Part shown: positions 27,179 through 36,111 of the stretch, piece after piece | Layout of the letters: each line of letters begins with the position of its first letter | Position numbering within the stretch: position 1 is the first letter of the stretch | Assembly: GCA_035542475.1 (NCBI GenBank) | Contig: DATKLL010000108.1 | Span: forward strand, 16,907-80,906 | Direction of reading: 5' to 3' | DNA length: 64,000 nucleotides | Source: DATKLL01 sp035542475 | GTDB taxonomy: Bacteria; Desulfobacterota; Syntrophia; Syntrophales; UBA2185 | The notes under the pieces: generated by a model | Told to the model about the DNA's origin: nothing | Seen by the model: only the letters and a program-made list of their open reading frames with translations | Database searches by the model: none | Program-made: the position numbers and the translations under genes

Positions 27179-28405
27179 ATGAAATACTTTAATAAAAGAG
27201 CAGTTGTCCGGCCGATTCTTGGTCAGTTTGACCGCAACCGGAGCTATCACCAGGCTGTCGTCATCCCGGCGCTGGCGGAAGCAAGCTACCTTCCATTAAC
27301 GATTCAATCTCTGTACAACAATGTTCCTAAAGGCATTCTGGACGAAACCCTTATTCTGGTAGTCGTAAACAATCGGCCTATGGATTCCCGCGGAACGGCG
27401 AATCAGGTTGAGCTTAAGGAACAGATTGAAGATAACGCATTAACTTTGAAGTGGCTGGAAAGCCAGAACTGTGATTTACCTTGTCCACTCGTCTGGGTGG
27501 ACGCATCTTCTCCGGGAAATGAACTTCCTCCCTGGGGAGGCGTGGGGCTGGCCCGAAAAATCGGGTGCGACAGCATACTTACTTTTTTATTGGGCCTGGA
27601 GAAATCGATTAACCTTCGGGATTTTATCTTCTTCAGCCTTGATGCGGATACCATCGTATCCCCTGACTACATAGAAAACACGGGACGCGAACTCCGCAGG
27701 AGTCATCGTGCAGGCGGAACCATTCCATTCAAGCACCAGCAGGCAGATTCGCCTGAGCATCAGGCTGCCATTGACGCCTACGAGGCATTTTTAAAGTATT
27801 ACGTAGGAGGTTTGCGCTGGGCAGGCTCACCATATGCCTTTCACACCATCGGCTCCTGTCTTTGCTTCACTGCGGATGGCTACATCCGAGCCGGCGGTTT
27901 TCCCTCCCGCAGGCAGGCAGGGGAGGACTTCTACTTTTGCGTGGAGCTTGCGAAAACAGGCGGCATTTATGAAATAAAAAATACCACGGTCTATCCCTCA
28001 GCACGCATCTCCCGACGCGTGCCCTTCGGCACGGGAAAGAGTATGGCCGAAGCGGCGCTGAATGGTAAAAAAGACTTTCTGGTTTATGATTTCCGGGTGT
28101 TCGTGTGCCTGCGTGAACTCCTTACGGCGGTTTCCACCCACGCCGATGAGAGGGCCGAGCAGATACTTACCGGCCTGAAGCATCCTGCCACGAGAGAATT
28201 TTTGGAAGGTCGTGGGTTCCCGGACATATGGGAGAGATTCCGGCGGCAATACAAGACCAGGGTTTCTTTACTCAATGCCTTTCACTGCTGGTTCGATGGG
28301 TTTGTCACTCTCAAGTATATCCACTGGCTGACGGAGAAGGAATGGCCGCGGAAGTCCCTCAGAGACAATCCTGGAGCTGATTTTTTCCGTGACCATATAA
28401 CCTAA
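27179..28405 (+). CDS. Family 2 (GT-A) glycosyltransferase-like protein
   Basis: The 408-residue protein has a GT-A layout: nucleotide-sugar entry AVVIPALAEASYLPLTI, metal motif FFSLDADTIVSPDYI, and a later acidic motif QAGEDFYF. There is no transmembrane segment, so it acts in the cytoplasm or at the membrane face. Donor and acceptor cannot be told; no sugar cluster surrounds it. The gene stands alone, 187 bp from lexA on the opposite strand, with a weak ribosome site. Confidence 0.8.
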   Translation: MKYFNKRAVVRPILGQFDRNRSYHQAVVIPALAEASYLPLTIQSLYNNVPKGILDETLILVVVNNRPMDSRGTANQVELKEQIEDNALTLKWLESQNCDLPCPLVWVDASSPGNELPPWGGVGLARKIGCDSILTFLLGLEKSINLRDFIFFSLDADTIVSPDYIENTGRELRRSHRAGGTIPFKHQQADSPEHQAAIDAYEAFLKYYVGGLRWAGSPYAFHTIGSCLCFTADGYIRAGGFPSRRQAGEDFYFCVELAKTGGIYEIKNTTVYPSARISRRVPFGTGKSMAEAALNGKKDFLVYDFRVFVCLRELLTAVSTHADERAEQILTGLKHPATREFLEGRGFPDIWERFRRQYKTRVSLLNAFHCWFDGFVTLKYIHWLTEKEWPRKSLRDNPGADFFRDHIT

Positions 28406-28450
28406 CCCCACTTTTTTTACCTGCCGTACCGGCAGATGATGTGTGGATTA

Positions 28451-28780
28451 TCAGCCCTGATATATCCCGGGTATTATGCTGGTTAGCTCAATATCTATAC
28501 CATTCACGGCAAGTGTTTTAAGAATATCCTTGAGGCCGCATGACTGGTCAGGAACCAGCTCCACAGCACCGGATGACTGTCTTACCATGAAGACCTTTCC
28601 CCTGAGCACACTCGCAGCCGAATCAACATCACTGACTATCAGCCTGAAAATGCCGAGATCCGAGGTATACGCAAGGGGCAATATCCTCATGCTGATACAC
28701 GCATCATCATGCATCCAAGCGCCATTCACAATCCCGTTTTTCTTATCCTCAAGGAATATGGGTATATATTCTACTTCCAT
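28451..28780 (-). CDS. ACT-domain-like small protein
   Basis: The 109 residues read as an ACT fold: a strand with EVEYIPIFLED, then RLIVSDVDSAASVLRG and a second half with FMVRQSSGAVELVPD. Stand-alone ACT proteins bind amino acids or other small ligands and regulate metabolic enzymes. Ligand and partner are unknown. A GGGAGC site precedes the ATG. The gene is last of a leftward series after rubrerythrin but separated by 42 bp. Confidence 0.65.
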   Translation of the reverse strand: MEVEYIPIFLEDKKNGIVNGAWMHDDACISMRILPLAYTSDLGIFRLIVSDVDSAASVLRGKVFMVRQSSGAVELVPDQSCGLKDILKTLAVNGIDIELTSIIPGIYQG

Positions 28781-28822
28781 GCTCCCGCCCCCATAAATTA
28801 CAATTTATAATTGCTAATTATA

Positions 28823-29320
28823 TCAATCAACACGACGGAACATCTTCCCTTTTGTTCCGCACACGGAACATACATCAGGAGCTTCCTTCTCCGCTGTCAA
28901 ACCGCAGACCGGACATACATAATAGGGATAGCTCTCCTGTGTGCCCGCCAAACCATCCAGAAGCTTCTGATAAAGCTGGGCGTGGACCTTCTCTACCTCG
29001 TTTGCATAAGTGAATGATCTTTCCCCTACTTTATTCCCTTCGGCCTTAGCAGCTTCGATCATTTCCGGATACATTTTTTTAAACTCATGTGTTTCACCGG
29101 CGATGGCCTCGAGGAGATTTTCTCTGGTGCTCCTGATCCCTTTGAGTGCCCGCAGGTGGTTATGAGCATGGACGGTTTCAGCCTCCGCTGCAGCCCGGAA
29201 GAGACGGGCAATCTGTGGATAGCCCTCCTGATCGGCCGAGGCTGCAAAGGCCAGATACCTGCGGTTCGCCTGTGATTCTCCTGCAAATGCCTCTTTTAAA
29301 AACTGTTCTGTCTTCGCCAT
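28823..29320 (-). CDS. rbr: Rubrerythrin
   Basis: The protein (165 residues) has a ferritin-like di-iron four-helix bundle with ligand motifs in FAGESQANRRY, EAETVHAHNH and EVEKVHAQLY, and a C-terminal rubredoxin-like domain with two C-x2-C pairs (YYVCPVCG and VCSVCGT). It reduces hydrogen peroxide with electrons from NAD(P)H via rubredoxin in anaerobes. A TAGGAGGTG site precedes the ATG. It follows perR by 27 bp, so it belongs to the PerR-controlled operon. Confidence 0.96.
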   Translation of the reverse strand: MAKTEQFLKEAFAGESQANRRYLAFAASADQEGYPQIARLFRAAAEAETVHAHNHLRALKGIRSTRENLLEAIAGETHEFKKMYPEMIEAAKAEGNKVGERSFTYANEVEKVHAQLYQKLLDGLAGTQESYPYYVCPVCGLTAEKEAPDVCSVCGTKGKMFRRVD

Positions 29321-29343
29321 GGGTCAACACCTCCTATATTTAT

Positions 29344-29748
29344 TCAAGAATGTTTTGCTTTTTTACACCTCTGACAGATTCCGTAAAAATCAACATGGTT
29401 CCCGATTATCTCATAATCACACCTCTCACCTTCCGGCAAATCGAGTGCGAAATTACGATGAACATCGATAATTTTTTTACAATTCACACATATCAAGTGA
29501 TGGTGAGGTTTTACATTTGGATCAAATCGCTTCTTCCCGGGATCAATGGAAAGCTCAAGAACATGACCTTTTTCCCTCAACTTTTCCAGGGTGTTGTATA
29601 CCGTCGCAAAAGACATCATCGGGTACTTTTCAGATACCGCCCTGTAAATATCCGCCGCAGACGGATGAGATTTATTTCCCTCCAGGTATTCAAGAATTGC
29701 GAGCCTCTGTGGTGTAATTTTTATAGATTTTTTCTTTTTTATGCGCAT
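29344..29748 (-). CDS. perR: Fur-family peroxide regulator (PerR-like)
   Basis: The 134-residue protein has the winged-helix N-terminus of Fur proteins (TPQRLAILEYLEGNKSHPSAADIY), the metal-binding stretch PHHHLICVNCKKIIDVH and a C-terminal CQRCKK zinc pair. The zinc site uses CVNC and CQRC, as in PerR and Fur. Linkage to rubrerythrin and a perfect PerR-type box in its promoter favour PerR over Fur. The ATG at 29748 is preferred to the in-frame TTG at 29757. Confidence 0.9.
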   Translation of the reverse strand: MRIKKKKSIKITPQRLAILEYLEGNKSHPSAADIYRAVSEKYPMMSFATVYNTLEKLREKGHVLELSIDPGKKRFDPNVKPHHHLICVNCKKIIDVHRNFALDLPEGERCDYEIIGNHVDFYGICQRCKKAKHS

Positions 29749-29771
29749 TATATGCAAGAATGATTTTTATT

Positions 29772-29786
29772 TTATAATCATTATAA
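29772..29786. promoter_or_regulatory. PerR box
   Basis: TTATAATCATTATAA is a perfect 7-1-7 palindrome identical in form to the Bacillus PerR consensus TTATAATNATTATAA. It overlaps the -10 element and start point of the perR-rbr promoter, fitting autorepression relieved by peroxide. A second AT palindrome, TAATAATTATTA, lies at 29789-29800. Confidence 0.85.
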
Positions 29787-29807
29787 TCTAATAATTATTA
29801 TTGTCAA
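29780..29807 (-). promoter_or_regulatory. perR-rbr promoter
   Basis: On the minus strand TTGACA (29807-29802) and TATAAT (29785-29780) are 16 bp apart, giving a start near 29773 and a leader of about 25 nt. Confidence 0.75.
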
Positions 29808-29904
29808 TCATTATTTAAACTTTTTCGCTCGGCTCGTTGAACGTTTCAGCAATTCATTATATCTGCTTTTTATGCAAGATTATTTCATTTCTTATTCGTT
29901 TTTC

Positions 29905-29933
29905 TTGACACATTCTATAGAAAAACGTATATT
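29905..29933 (+). promoter_or_regulatory. Sigma-70-type promoter for the aldehyde ferredoxin oxidoreductase gene
   Basis: TTGACA (29905) and TATATT (29928) have the ideal 17-bp spacing in the non-coding region 29749-30098. The predicted start near 29940 leaves a long leader of about 158 nt before the ATG, room for regulation, but I recognise no riboswitch in it. Confidence 0.7.
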
Positions 29934-30098
29934 GAATTTAACATACGTCCATTCTCCAGTATATATCTCTTCTTTTCAGGCTATAATTCATTTGAATATG
30001 GATAGTCGGTAGTTCTTGCGTTAATTTAATTGTAACAGGGTTCAGCATCGAAAGATTTTTGAATCCTCGGACAATCCCACCGGGAAAGGAGGACTTTT

Positions 30099-31835
30099 AT
30101 GGACAAAATTCTCAGAATCAACATGGGGGCCGCTGGCGGTCCGAAAGCGAATGCTGTTCCTCTGGGGGAATATGCCGGATTAGGGGGCCGGGCTATGACT
30201 TCCTCTGTCATTTCCAAGGAAGTGCCGCCACTGTGTCATCCCTTGAGTGAGGATAACAAAATCGTCATCGCACCAGGCCTGCTCAGTGGAACGGCCGCCG
30301 CCCAGTCGGGGCGAATTTCTGTCGGCTGTAAGAGCCCGCTGACGGGCACCATCAAAGAGTCCAACTCGGGGGGGCAGCCTTCACAGGTGCTGGCAAGATT
30401 GGGTTACGCGGCAATTATCCTGGAAGGAAAACCCAAAAATAGCGATATGTATAAGATATTCATAAACAAGGACGGGGTGAAGATAACCGCGGACAACAGC
30501 CTTTGTATGCTGGGCAATTACGATCTCGTGGATAAGATGAAGAAAGAGTTCGGAGACAAGATATGCTGCATCTCCATCGGTCCTGCGGGAGAAATGAAGA
30601 TGGCCGCCGCCTCCGTAGCCTTTACCGACATGGAACAGCGGCCAGCCCGCCATGCCGGACGCGGCGGGTGCGGTGCAGTAATGGGTTCAAAGGGCGTAAA
30701 GGTTATCGTCCTTGATGATACAGGGCTGACAAACCGTACCCCCAAAGACCCGGAGAAATTCACCAAGGCCAATAGAGTCTGGGTTGAAGGTCTGAGAAAA
30801 CACCCCGTTACCGGCGAGGGACTCCCCGCTTTTGGCACCAACATACTGGCTAACGTAATCAATGAAGCCGGTGCATATCCGACCCATAACTTCCAGTGGG
30901 GCCGCTTCCTGGGAACCTCCAAGATCAGCGGAGAAACCCAGGCGGAAACAGAAAAGGCTAGAGGCGGTGTTGCCACCCATGGCTGCCACCGGGGTTGCGT
31001 CATCCAGTGTTCGGGGATTTATATGGATAAGGATGGCCATTACCTGACCAAACAGCCGGAATATGAGACGGTATGGGCCCACGGCGCAAACTGCGGGATC
31101 GACGATCTGGACGCGATCGCCATGCTCGACCGCCTGGATGATGATTACGGTCTGGATACCATTGAGATGGGTGCGACTATTGCCGTGGCAATGGAGGCAG
31201 GCCTGGCGAAGTTTGGGGACGCCGAGGCGGCTATCAGGCTGCTTAAGGAGGTGGGAAAAGGCACCGACCTGGGACGAATACTTGGAAACGGGGCCGCTGT
31301 AACCGGCAAGGTTTTCGGTGTTGAAAGGGTTCCTATTGTCAAGGGTCAGGCCATGCCTGCCTATGACCCTCGTGCGATTCAGGGCATTGGGGTAACCTAT
31401 GCGACGAGCACCATGGGCGCCGATCACACAGCGGGATATGCGGTTGCCACCAACATCCTCAAGGTGGGAGGTTATGTGGATCCACTGAAGCCGGAGGGGC
31501 AGGTTGAACTTTCAAGGAATCTGCAGATTGCCACCGCAGCCGTTGATTCCACGGGCGCTTGTCTCTTTATCGCCTTTGCCGTGCTCGATCAACCGGATAC
31601 GTTCCAGGCGCTGATCGATTTGCTCAATGCATTTTACGGTCTGAACCTGACAGCGAACGATGTCACTGAACTGGGCAAGAAAGTGCTCAAGATGGAGCGA
31701 GACTTTAATGAACGTGCCGGCTTTACTTCAAAACATGACCGGCTGCCCGAGTACTTCAAGAAAGAAAAACTTCCACCCCATGATATTACATTCCAGGTGA
31801 AGGATGAGGATCTGGACAAGGTGTATAACTGGTAG
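30099..31835 (+). CDS. Aldehyde:ferredoxin oxidoreductase family tungstoenzyme
   Basis: The 578-residue protein has the AOR N-terminal domain (KILRINMG, GLGGRAMTS), an RHAGRGGCGAVMGSKGVKV pterin-binding region, and 4Fe-4S cysteines in HGCHRGCVIQCSG (C-x3-C-x3-C) with the fourth Cys in STGACLF. This family binds tungsto-bispterin and oxidises aldehydes to acids with ferredoxin, or runs in reverse. A strong AAAGGAGGA site precedes the ATG. A MoaD/ThiS protein gene lies nearby at 32565. The exact substrate (aldehyde, glyceraldehyde-3-phosphate or aromatic acyl-CoA, as in BamB) cannot be set by sequence alone. Confidence 0.93.
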   Translation: MDKILRINMGAAGGPKANAVPLGEYAGLGGRAMTSSVISKEVPPLCHPLSEDNKIVIAPGLLSGTAAAQSGRISVGCKSPLTGTIKESNSGGQPSQVLARLGYAAIILEGKPKNSDMYKIFINKDGVKITADNSLCMLGNYDLVDKMKKEFGDKICCISIGPAGEMKMAAASVAFTDMEQRPARHAGRGGCGAVMGSKGVKVIVLDDTGLTNRTPKDPEKFTKANRVWVEGLRKHPVTGEGLPAFGTNILANVINEAGAYPTHNFQWGRFLGTSKISGETQAETEKARGGVATHGCHRGCVIQCSGIYMDKDGHYLTKQPEYETVWAHGANCGIDDLDAIAMLDRLDDDYGLDTIEMGATIAVAMEAGLAKFGDAEAAIRLLKEVGKGTDLGRILGNGAAVTGKVFGVERVPIVKGQAMPAYDPRAIQGIGVTYATSTMGADHTAGYAVATNILKVGGYVDPLKPEGQVELSRNLQIATAAVDSTGACLFIAFAVLDQPDTFQALIDLLNAFYGLNLTANDVTELGKKVLKMERDFNERAGFTSKHDRLPEYFKKEKLPPHDITFQVKDEDLDKVYNW

Positions 31836-31910
31836 GTAGAAGTCGTTCAGAGCATCATTGGTCGGGGTAGCCTTCAACAAGCTGCCCCGTTCCTTTATAC
31901 GGAAATATAA

Positions 31911-32558
31911 ATGCCAAAGATAAACCATGGCAGGAAATCAGGCAGAAAGACAATGGCTCGTGGTATTCCTCCAGAAAATGTTTCTCTTACAATAGAAGCA
32001 GGCTTGACCACTGCCTTTTCGCAGCTTCTGCAGAATGGATTCTGGCTTAAGGGAGATGTTGAGTGCAGTGTCAAATCATTTCTCTGCGAACAATTCGGCA
32101 TCTCGCCCGAATACCTTGAAAAAAGGATCCAAACGATCTTCCTGGACGGTCAGCCTGTCGATGATGTGAATACGGCCACAGTTCGGGATGGGTCAACCCT
32201 GTCCCTTTCTGCCGCCATGCCGGGATTGGCTGGGGCGGTGATGCGAAAAGGCGGTTTCTATGCTCGGATGCGTGACCAGATATCTTACAAGAAAGAAGGA
32301 ATGTCCTGTTCAGCGCGGCCGGGCCGGGTGTTCGTGAAACTTTTCAATCTGCCGCTTCAGGAACTGGGACCTCTTTTCCTAGAGCAAGGAATCTGGATCG
32401 ATGGAAACATTTTTAAGAATGTCGTCACAGACCGGTTGGATGATTTCCGGACCGGTTGCAAGGAAGTCCTTCTTAATGGCAGGCGATTAGAACCGGATCA
32501 ATTGCTGAAAATGGATTGGGGAAACGGAGATATATTTTTGCAGGTCAAAATTATTTAG
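31911..32558 (+). CDS. Unknown protein with two beta-grasp-like repeats, AOR-associated
   Basis: I do not recognise a named family. The 215 residues contain two similar units: about 45-105 (NGFWLKGD, IFLDGQPVDD, VRDGSTLSLS) and about 140-213 (QGIWIDGN, VLLNGRRLEP, NGDIFLQ). Each resembles the strand-turn pattern of MoaD/ThiS beta-grasp proteins (hydrophobic-x-NG ... DGD). Between them lies MPGLAGAVMRKGG. It starts 75 bp after the AOR gene on the same strand, so an accessory role in that enzyme is possible. ATG at 31953 is an alternative start. Confidence 0.7.
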   Translation: MPKINHGRKSGRKTMARGIPPENVSLTIEAGLTTAFSQLLQNGFWLKGDVECSVKSFLCEQFGISPEYLEKRIQTIFLDGQPVDDVNTATVRDGSTLSLSAAMPGLAGAVMRKGGFYARMRDQISYKKEGMSCSARPGRVFVKLFNLPLQELGPLFLEQGIWIDGNIFKNVVTDRLDDFRTGCKEVLLNGRRLEPDQLLKMDWGNGDIFLQVKII

Positions 32559-32564
32559 CACCTT

Positions 32565-32807
32565 CTAGCCCCCGGCGACAGGGGGAAAAACGCCCACCCT
32601 ATCCCCGTTTTTCAGGACTTCATCACCTGTTGCGTGCAGGCCGTTTACAAAAATCATTTTGATTTTATCAATGGGGAGCTCCAAACCTTTAAGAAGTCCC
32701 ATGATCGTGGTCCCTTCAGCCACTTCCATTATTTGGCGGCTATGGCCGCCTATTTTATCCGGTGCGTATTGTGCGAGAGAAGCGAATAAATTTAATTCAA
32801 TTTTCAT
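32565..32807 (-). CDS. MoaD/ThiS family sulfur-carrier protein
   Basis: The 80-residue protein has the beta-grasp pattern IELNLFASLAQY, FVNGLHATGDEVLKNGDRVGVFPPVAGG and ends in the Gly-Gly tail needed for adenylation and thiocarboxylation. In molybdopterin or tungstopterin synthesis MoaD delivers sulfur to the dithiolene. Stand-alone copies beside AOR genes are common in anaerobes. It converges with the unknown beta-grasp-repeat gene, with only 6 bp between stops. Confidence 0.88.
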   Translation of the reverse strand: MKIELNLFASLAQYAPDKIGGHSRQIMEVAEGTTIMGLLKGLELPIDKIKMIFVNGLHATGDEVLKNGDRVGVFPPVAGG

Positions 32808-33003
32808 CTCTTGCCTCTCATAAAGTAGAAATTTCCTCTATTATAATTCTTCTAAAGATTTTCCTCAAATCCTTTATGATTTGTATTGCCTGATGAACAG
32901 GAATGCTTTATGAAATACCTTGTACATAAAATGTGTAGATCAACGAGAAACAACAGGAAATAACGTTAACTGAGCAAGACGGCGCTAAGAATAAGGATCG
33001 ACC

Positions 33004-34281
33004 ATGGAATTCAAATACGGCCTGGAAGATAAGCCGCCTCTGGGTGAATCTTTTTTAATGGGGCTTCAGTGGTGCGCCCTGTTGGTGCCGTTTATGGTCA
33101 TTTTGGGAAAGGTTGCCGGTGCAGTCCACTTCACCAGTCCTGCCGGGATAACTGTATATCTGCAAAAGACAGCCTTCATCATGGCTGTATTCCTCCTTAT
33201 CGAGGTCCTTTGGGGTCATCGCCTGCCCCTTGTCATAGGGCCATCTTCCGTACTTCTTATCGGTATAATTTCCAGCAGTGCTTTCGATATGAATACCATA
33301 TACACAGCAATCATCTGCGGGGGCTTTGTCCTCGCCCTGGCGGGCATTACGGGCATTTTCGGATATCTGCAGCGGCTCTTCACCCCCCGCGTTGTGGCAG
33401 TAGTGCTCCTGCTGATTGCCTTCACTCTGACGCCTACCATCCTGAGGCTGGTAACAGAACCGCAAGGGATAACACCGCAGGCAAACATGTTCTATGCCTT
33501 AACACTTACTGCCGCTACTCTGATTCTCCACCGCTTCCTTAAGGGGGTCTGGAAATCCATTCTGATCCTGATTTCCATGGCTGCCGGAAGCGTCGTCTAT
33601 TTCATTATTTTCCCGGGCAGCCTTGATATGAATCCATCTGTGTCATTAAGGTTTCTCTCGACCTTTCTTCAGGATATGATCGGCAGTCTTTCTTTTGATA
33701 TTGGGCTATTAATCTCTTTTCTCGTCTGTTTTGTTGCTTTATCTATTAATGATTTGGGATCGATGCAATCTATAAATGCTTTAGTAAAATCGCCAGACAT
33801 AAACAAACGGGTCAACAGGGGTATCTTTTTTACCGGCCTCGCCAATGTGGCGTCCGGGATTTTTGGGGTAATCGGGCAGGTCAATTATTCCGTCAGTGTC
33901 GGTGTCGTCACGGTTACAGGATGTCTGTCAAGATTCACATTAATACCGGCGGCGGTCGTTCTTCTGATAATATCCTTTTCACCCATGGTAATAGGTTTTT
34001 TGGGGATCGTCCCTTCTGTTGTAATCGGCAGCGTTATGTTATATACACTTTGCGCCCAGGTGTCTGCCGGCCTGGCGGTGGCCTTCGAGGCTTTGGAACA
34101 ATTCAACTTCGACGATGGAATGATTATAGGTATGCCTATTCTCATTGCAACGGTGATTGCTTTTATGCCAGCCGATTTTTTTCATAACTTCCCGCGGATC
34201 ATGCAACCTATTATCGGAAATGGATTTGTGATGGGAGTCATAACCCTCCTATTTTTGGAGCACGGTATATTCAGAAAGTGA
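33004..34281 (+). CDS. NCS2-family nucleobase permease
   Basis: The 425-residue protein has about 12-14 transmembrane helices and NCS2 signatures: GLEDKPPLGESFLMGLQW at the start, GPSSVLLIGI in the TM3 loop, and NDLGSMQSI and GQVNYSVSVGVV near the transport site. Typical substrates are uracil, xanthine or uric acid, moved by proton symport. No purine-degradation enzymes sit beside it. Specificity is not assigned. Confidence 0.87.
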   Translation: MEFKYGLEDKPPLGESFLMGLQWCALLVPFMVILGKVAGAVHFTSPAGITVYLQKTAFIMAVFLLIEVLWGHRLPLVIGPSSVLLIGIISSSAFDMNTIYTAIICGGFVLALAGITGIFGYLQRLFTPRVVAVVLLLIAFTLTPTILRLVTEPQGITPQANMFYALTLTAATLILHRFLKGVWKSILILISMAAGSVVYFIIFPGSLDMNPSVSLRFLSTFLQDMIGSLSFDIGLLISFLVCFVALSINDLGSMQSINALVKSPDINKRVNRGIFFTGLANVASGIFGVIGQVNYSVSVGVVTVTGCLSRFTLIPAAVVLLIISFSPMVIGFLGIVPSVVIGSVMLYTLCAQVSAGLAVAFEALEQFNFDDGMIIGMPILIATVIAFMPADFFHNFPRIMQPIIGNGFVMGVITLLFLEHGIFRK

Positions 34282-34344
34282 TAGAACAAAATAAACCCTT
34301 ATATATGAATCAGGGGATGATTCAGATGATTAAGGAGGTCGGAT

Positions 34345-34605
34345 ATGAAGTGGTGCATTTTTGTAAACAGAAGGTGCTGTGGAAATGACTGTGTCGGATG
34401 GATTAATGATAATTGTTTCATTTATCTATTGTTGCCAATCGATTACAGCGATAAGCAATTACAAACTGAATTCGATTGGTCGAAATATGAATCGTTAAAA
34501 GCATCCGGCCACAATTTACTGAAAAATGGCGATGCCCAATTATCGTTTTTAGATGAACTGGAAAGACTGATTGCACAAAAAAACATCAGTAATAGAAAAA
34601 TGTAA
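34345..34605 (+). CDS. Small hypothetical protein, cysteine-rich N-terminus
   Basis: The 86-residue protein has CCGNDCVGWINDNC near the N-terminus and a polar helical C-terminus. A strong TAAGGAGGTCGG site before the ATG supports translation. I recognise no family. It follows the permease by 63 bp. Confidence 0.55.
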   Translation: MKWCIFVNRRCCGNDCVGWINDNCFIYLLLPIDYSDKQLQTEFDWSKYESLKASGHNLLKNGDAQLSFLDELERLIAQKNISNRKM

Positions 34606-34714
34606 TAGTCTAAAATCCGCTGCCTCGGGAACTATAAAGAAATGCATAACCAGGGCGGTTGTGATCCATAATCGCATTATGCCATGAGTAATCTCTTCTA
34701 TAAAGGGGGCGGCA

Positions 34715-35557
34715 ATGGAGATTGAACGGGCATTACAGTTGATTGATAAAATTGAGACTACAATGGCAGACTGTATCGACAGCAGATTTTTTCATCCCGA
34801 TGTCTTTACAACACTGGATAATGTAAATGCCAGCCGCAAGGAAATCGATCTTCTCAGGGATAAAATAGGCGATGATATTTGGATGAGGCTGCAAGGCATA
34901 GCGGGCTCGGTCTATTTTGGAAGCCTTAGGCGAGGGGAGGCGGCCAGCTTTTACGATGTGGTGACCCGTCTAGGAATGGTGCAGACAAAGGCTATGATCA
35001 TCACATTGGCCCTATATCAATATGGGAGAAACGAAAAGGATGTGGAGGTCATATTCGCCCGGTGCTATGCCACCGCTGTCATGGCGCAGATGCTGGCTCT
35101 CCAGATGGGATTCCGGGAAGATGCGGCCAGCCGTGCGGAGCTGGGGGGTCTGCTCCTTGAGATCGGCAAAAAAATGATGGTTGTATACAGAAAAACCTTC
35201 GATCACAAATCGAGGGAGATTGATGACGACTTTATCGAGTCCTATCATCCCTATCTCGGTGAAAGGATAGTAAAGCACTACTCCTTGCCTGATTATCTAA
35301 GATCAATCATCCTCGCCCGTCAGGTCATTCTTGATGAGAATATCGTCTCCCTGCCGGGCATTGTCTATTTGGCTTATGACAACGTCTGTGTCAGTTTCAG
35401 GAAGTACGACAACCGGCTGGTCCTCAAATGCCAGACGCCGAGACCCGGCACAGATGTGAGCCGCACCTTGGAAGCCATCATCCAGGATAAGTTCCGATCC
35501 GTCGGGTTGGAGCAGTATCTGCATATCTTCCGGATACCGAAGATTTACGACCCATAA
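34715..35557 (+). CDS. HDOD-domain signalling protein
   Basis: The 280-residue protein is a single HDOD domain: SVYFGSLRRGEAASFYDVVTRLG, a run of helices with ELGGLLLEIGKKMM, and YHPYLGERIVKHYSLPDYL. HDOD proteins are HD-like but lack full metal-binding residues, and act in signalling, motility or cell-cycle regulation. No partner domain is attached. GGGGGCGGC before the ATG serves as ribosome site. Confidence 0.82.
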   Translation: MEIERALQLIDKIETTMADCIDSRFFHPDVFTTLDNVNASRKEIDLLRDKIGDDIWMRLQGIAGSVYFGSLRRGEAASFYDVVTRLGMVQTKAMIITLALYQYGRNEKDVEVIFARCYATAVMAQMLALQMGFREDAASRAELGGLLLEIGKKMMVVYRKTFDHKSREIDDDFIESYHPYLGERIVKHYSLPDYLRSIILARQVILDENIVSLPGIVYLAYDNVCVSFRKYDNRLVLKCQTPRPGTDVSRTLEAIIQDKFRSVGLEQYLHIFRIPKIYDP

Positions 35558-35865
35558 CAAAATTGGGAATTGCCCCCTCCGGTATACACAAGTCGCTTTT
35601 TAGGCTTTATGTCCTATTTGCCATACACTTAAAACTACGAAGTCATCATTGTGCCCCTGAAATATTCCACGGCAATCAGCACCCGGAACAAGGATGTTGA
35701 TTTTTCATTTTCTTCATCTTTTTCCTTACCCAAGGTAAGACAAATCAACACAAAAAATTAGGCAATGAGAAGCGAAGAATCAGTGATCGCATGATAGTAA
35801 TTCGCACGCGGAAACCCTAACATAAATAAAGGCTTTGAAATATTTTATGAAAGGACTGAACCGTT
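35558..35865. other. Non-coding stretch
   Basis: About 300 bp without a gene. One short hairpin, CTTACC-caa-GGTAAG (35725-35739), is present; it lacks a T-run on the plus strand. Nothing else is recognised. Confidence 0.3.
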
Positions 35866-36111
35866 ATGACTTACTCATTCGCGTGTCCCGTCCCCTGCAA
35901 TTATGAAATAAAGGTTGATGCAGAAGACAGCGATGATGCCATAAAAAAAATTATCATGGCAGGTGCAATACGCTGTCGGAATATCAACAACCGGTGCTAT
36001 TGTGAAAAAGCTAATCACCATATGCCTCCCATAAAGGAAGAGCAGTTAAGAAATATTGTGCGATTATGCATGAAGGAAGAATGTGACACACCTAATAGAA
36101 TATATCAATAA
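35866..36111 (+). CDS. Small DUF1059-like protein
   Basis: The 81-residue protein begins MTYSFACPVPCNYEIKV followed by AEDSDDAIKKIIMAGA, similar in pattern to the DUF1059 family of small metal-binding-like proteins: two Cys near the N-terminus and an acidic helix. The CRNINNRCYCEK segment gives further cysteines. Role unknown. A GAAAGGACTGAACC region lies upstream of the ATG. Confidence 0.55.
   Translation: MTYSFACPVPCNYEIKVDAEDSDDAIKKIIMAGAIRCRNINNRCYCEKANHHMPPIKEEQLRNIVRLCMKEECDTPNRIYQ

Noticed and set aside
28418..28436. CTGCCG-tac-CGGCAG hairpin as terminator of the glycosyltransferase gene
   Set aside because: The T-run precedes rather than follows the stem on the plus strand, and none follows it on the minus strand.
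29146..29763. 205-codon plus-strand frame opposite perR and rubrerythrin
   Set aside because: Both genes on the other strand have firm family motifs, ribosome sites or a promoter.
30687..31427. Long open frame on the minus strand inside the aldehyde ferredoxin oxidoreductase gene
   Set aside because: It is an antisense shadow of a well-supported gene and has no recognisable protein features or ribosome site.
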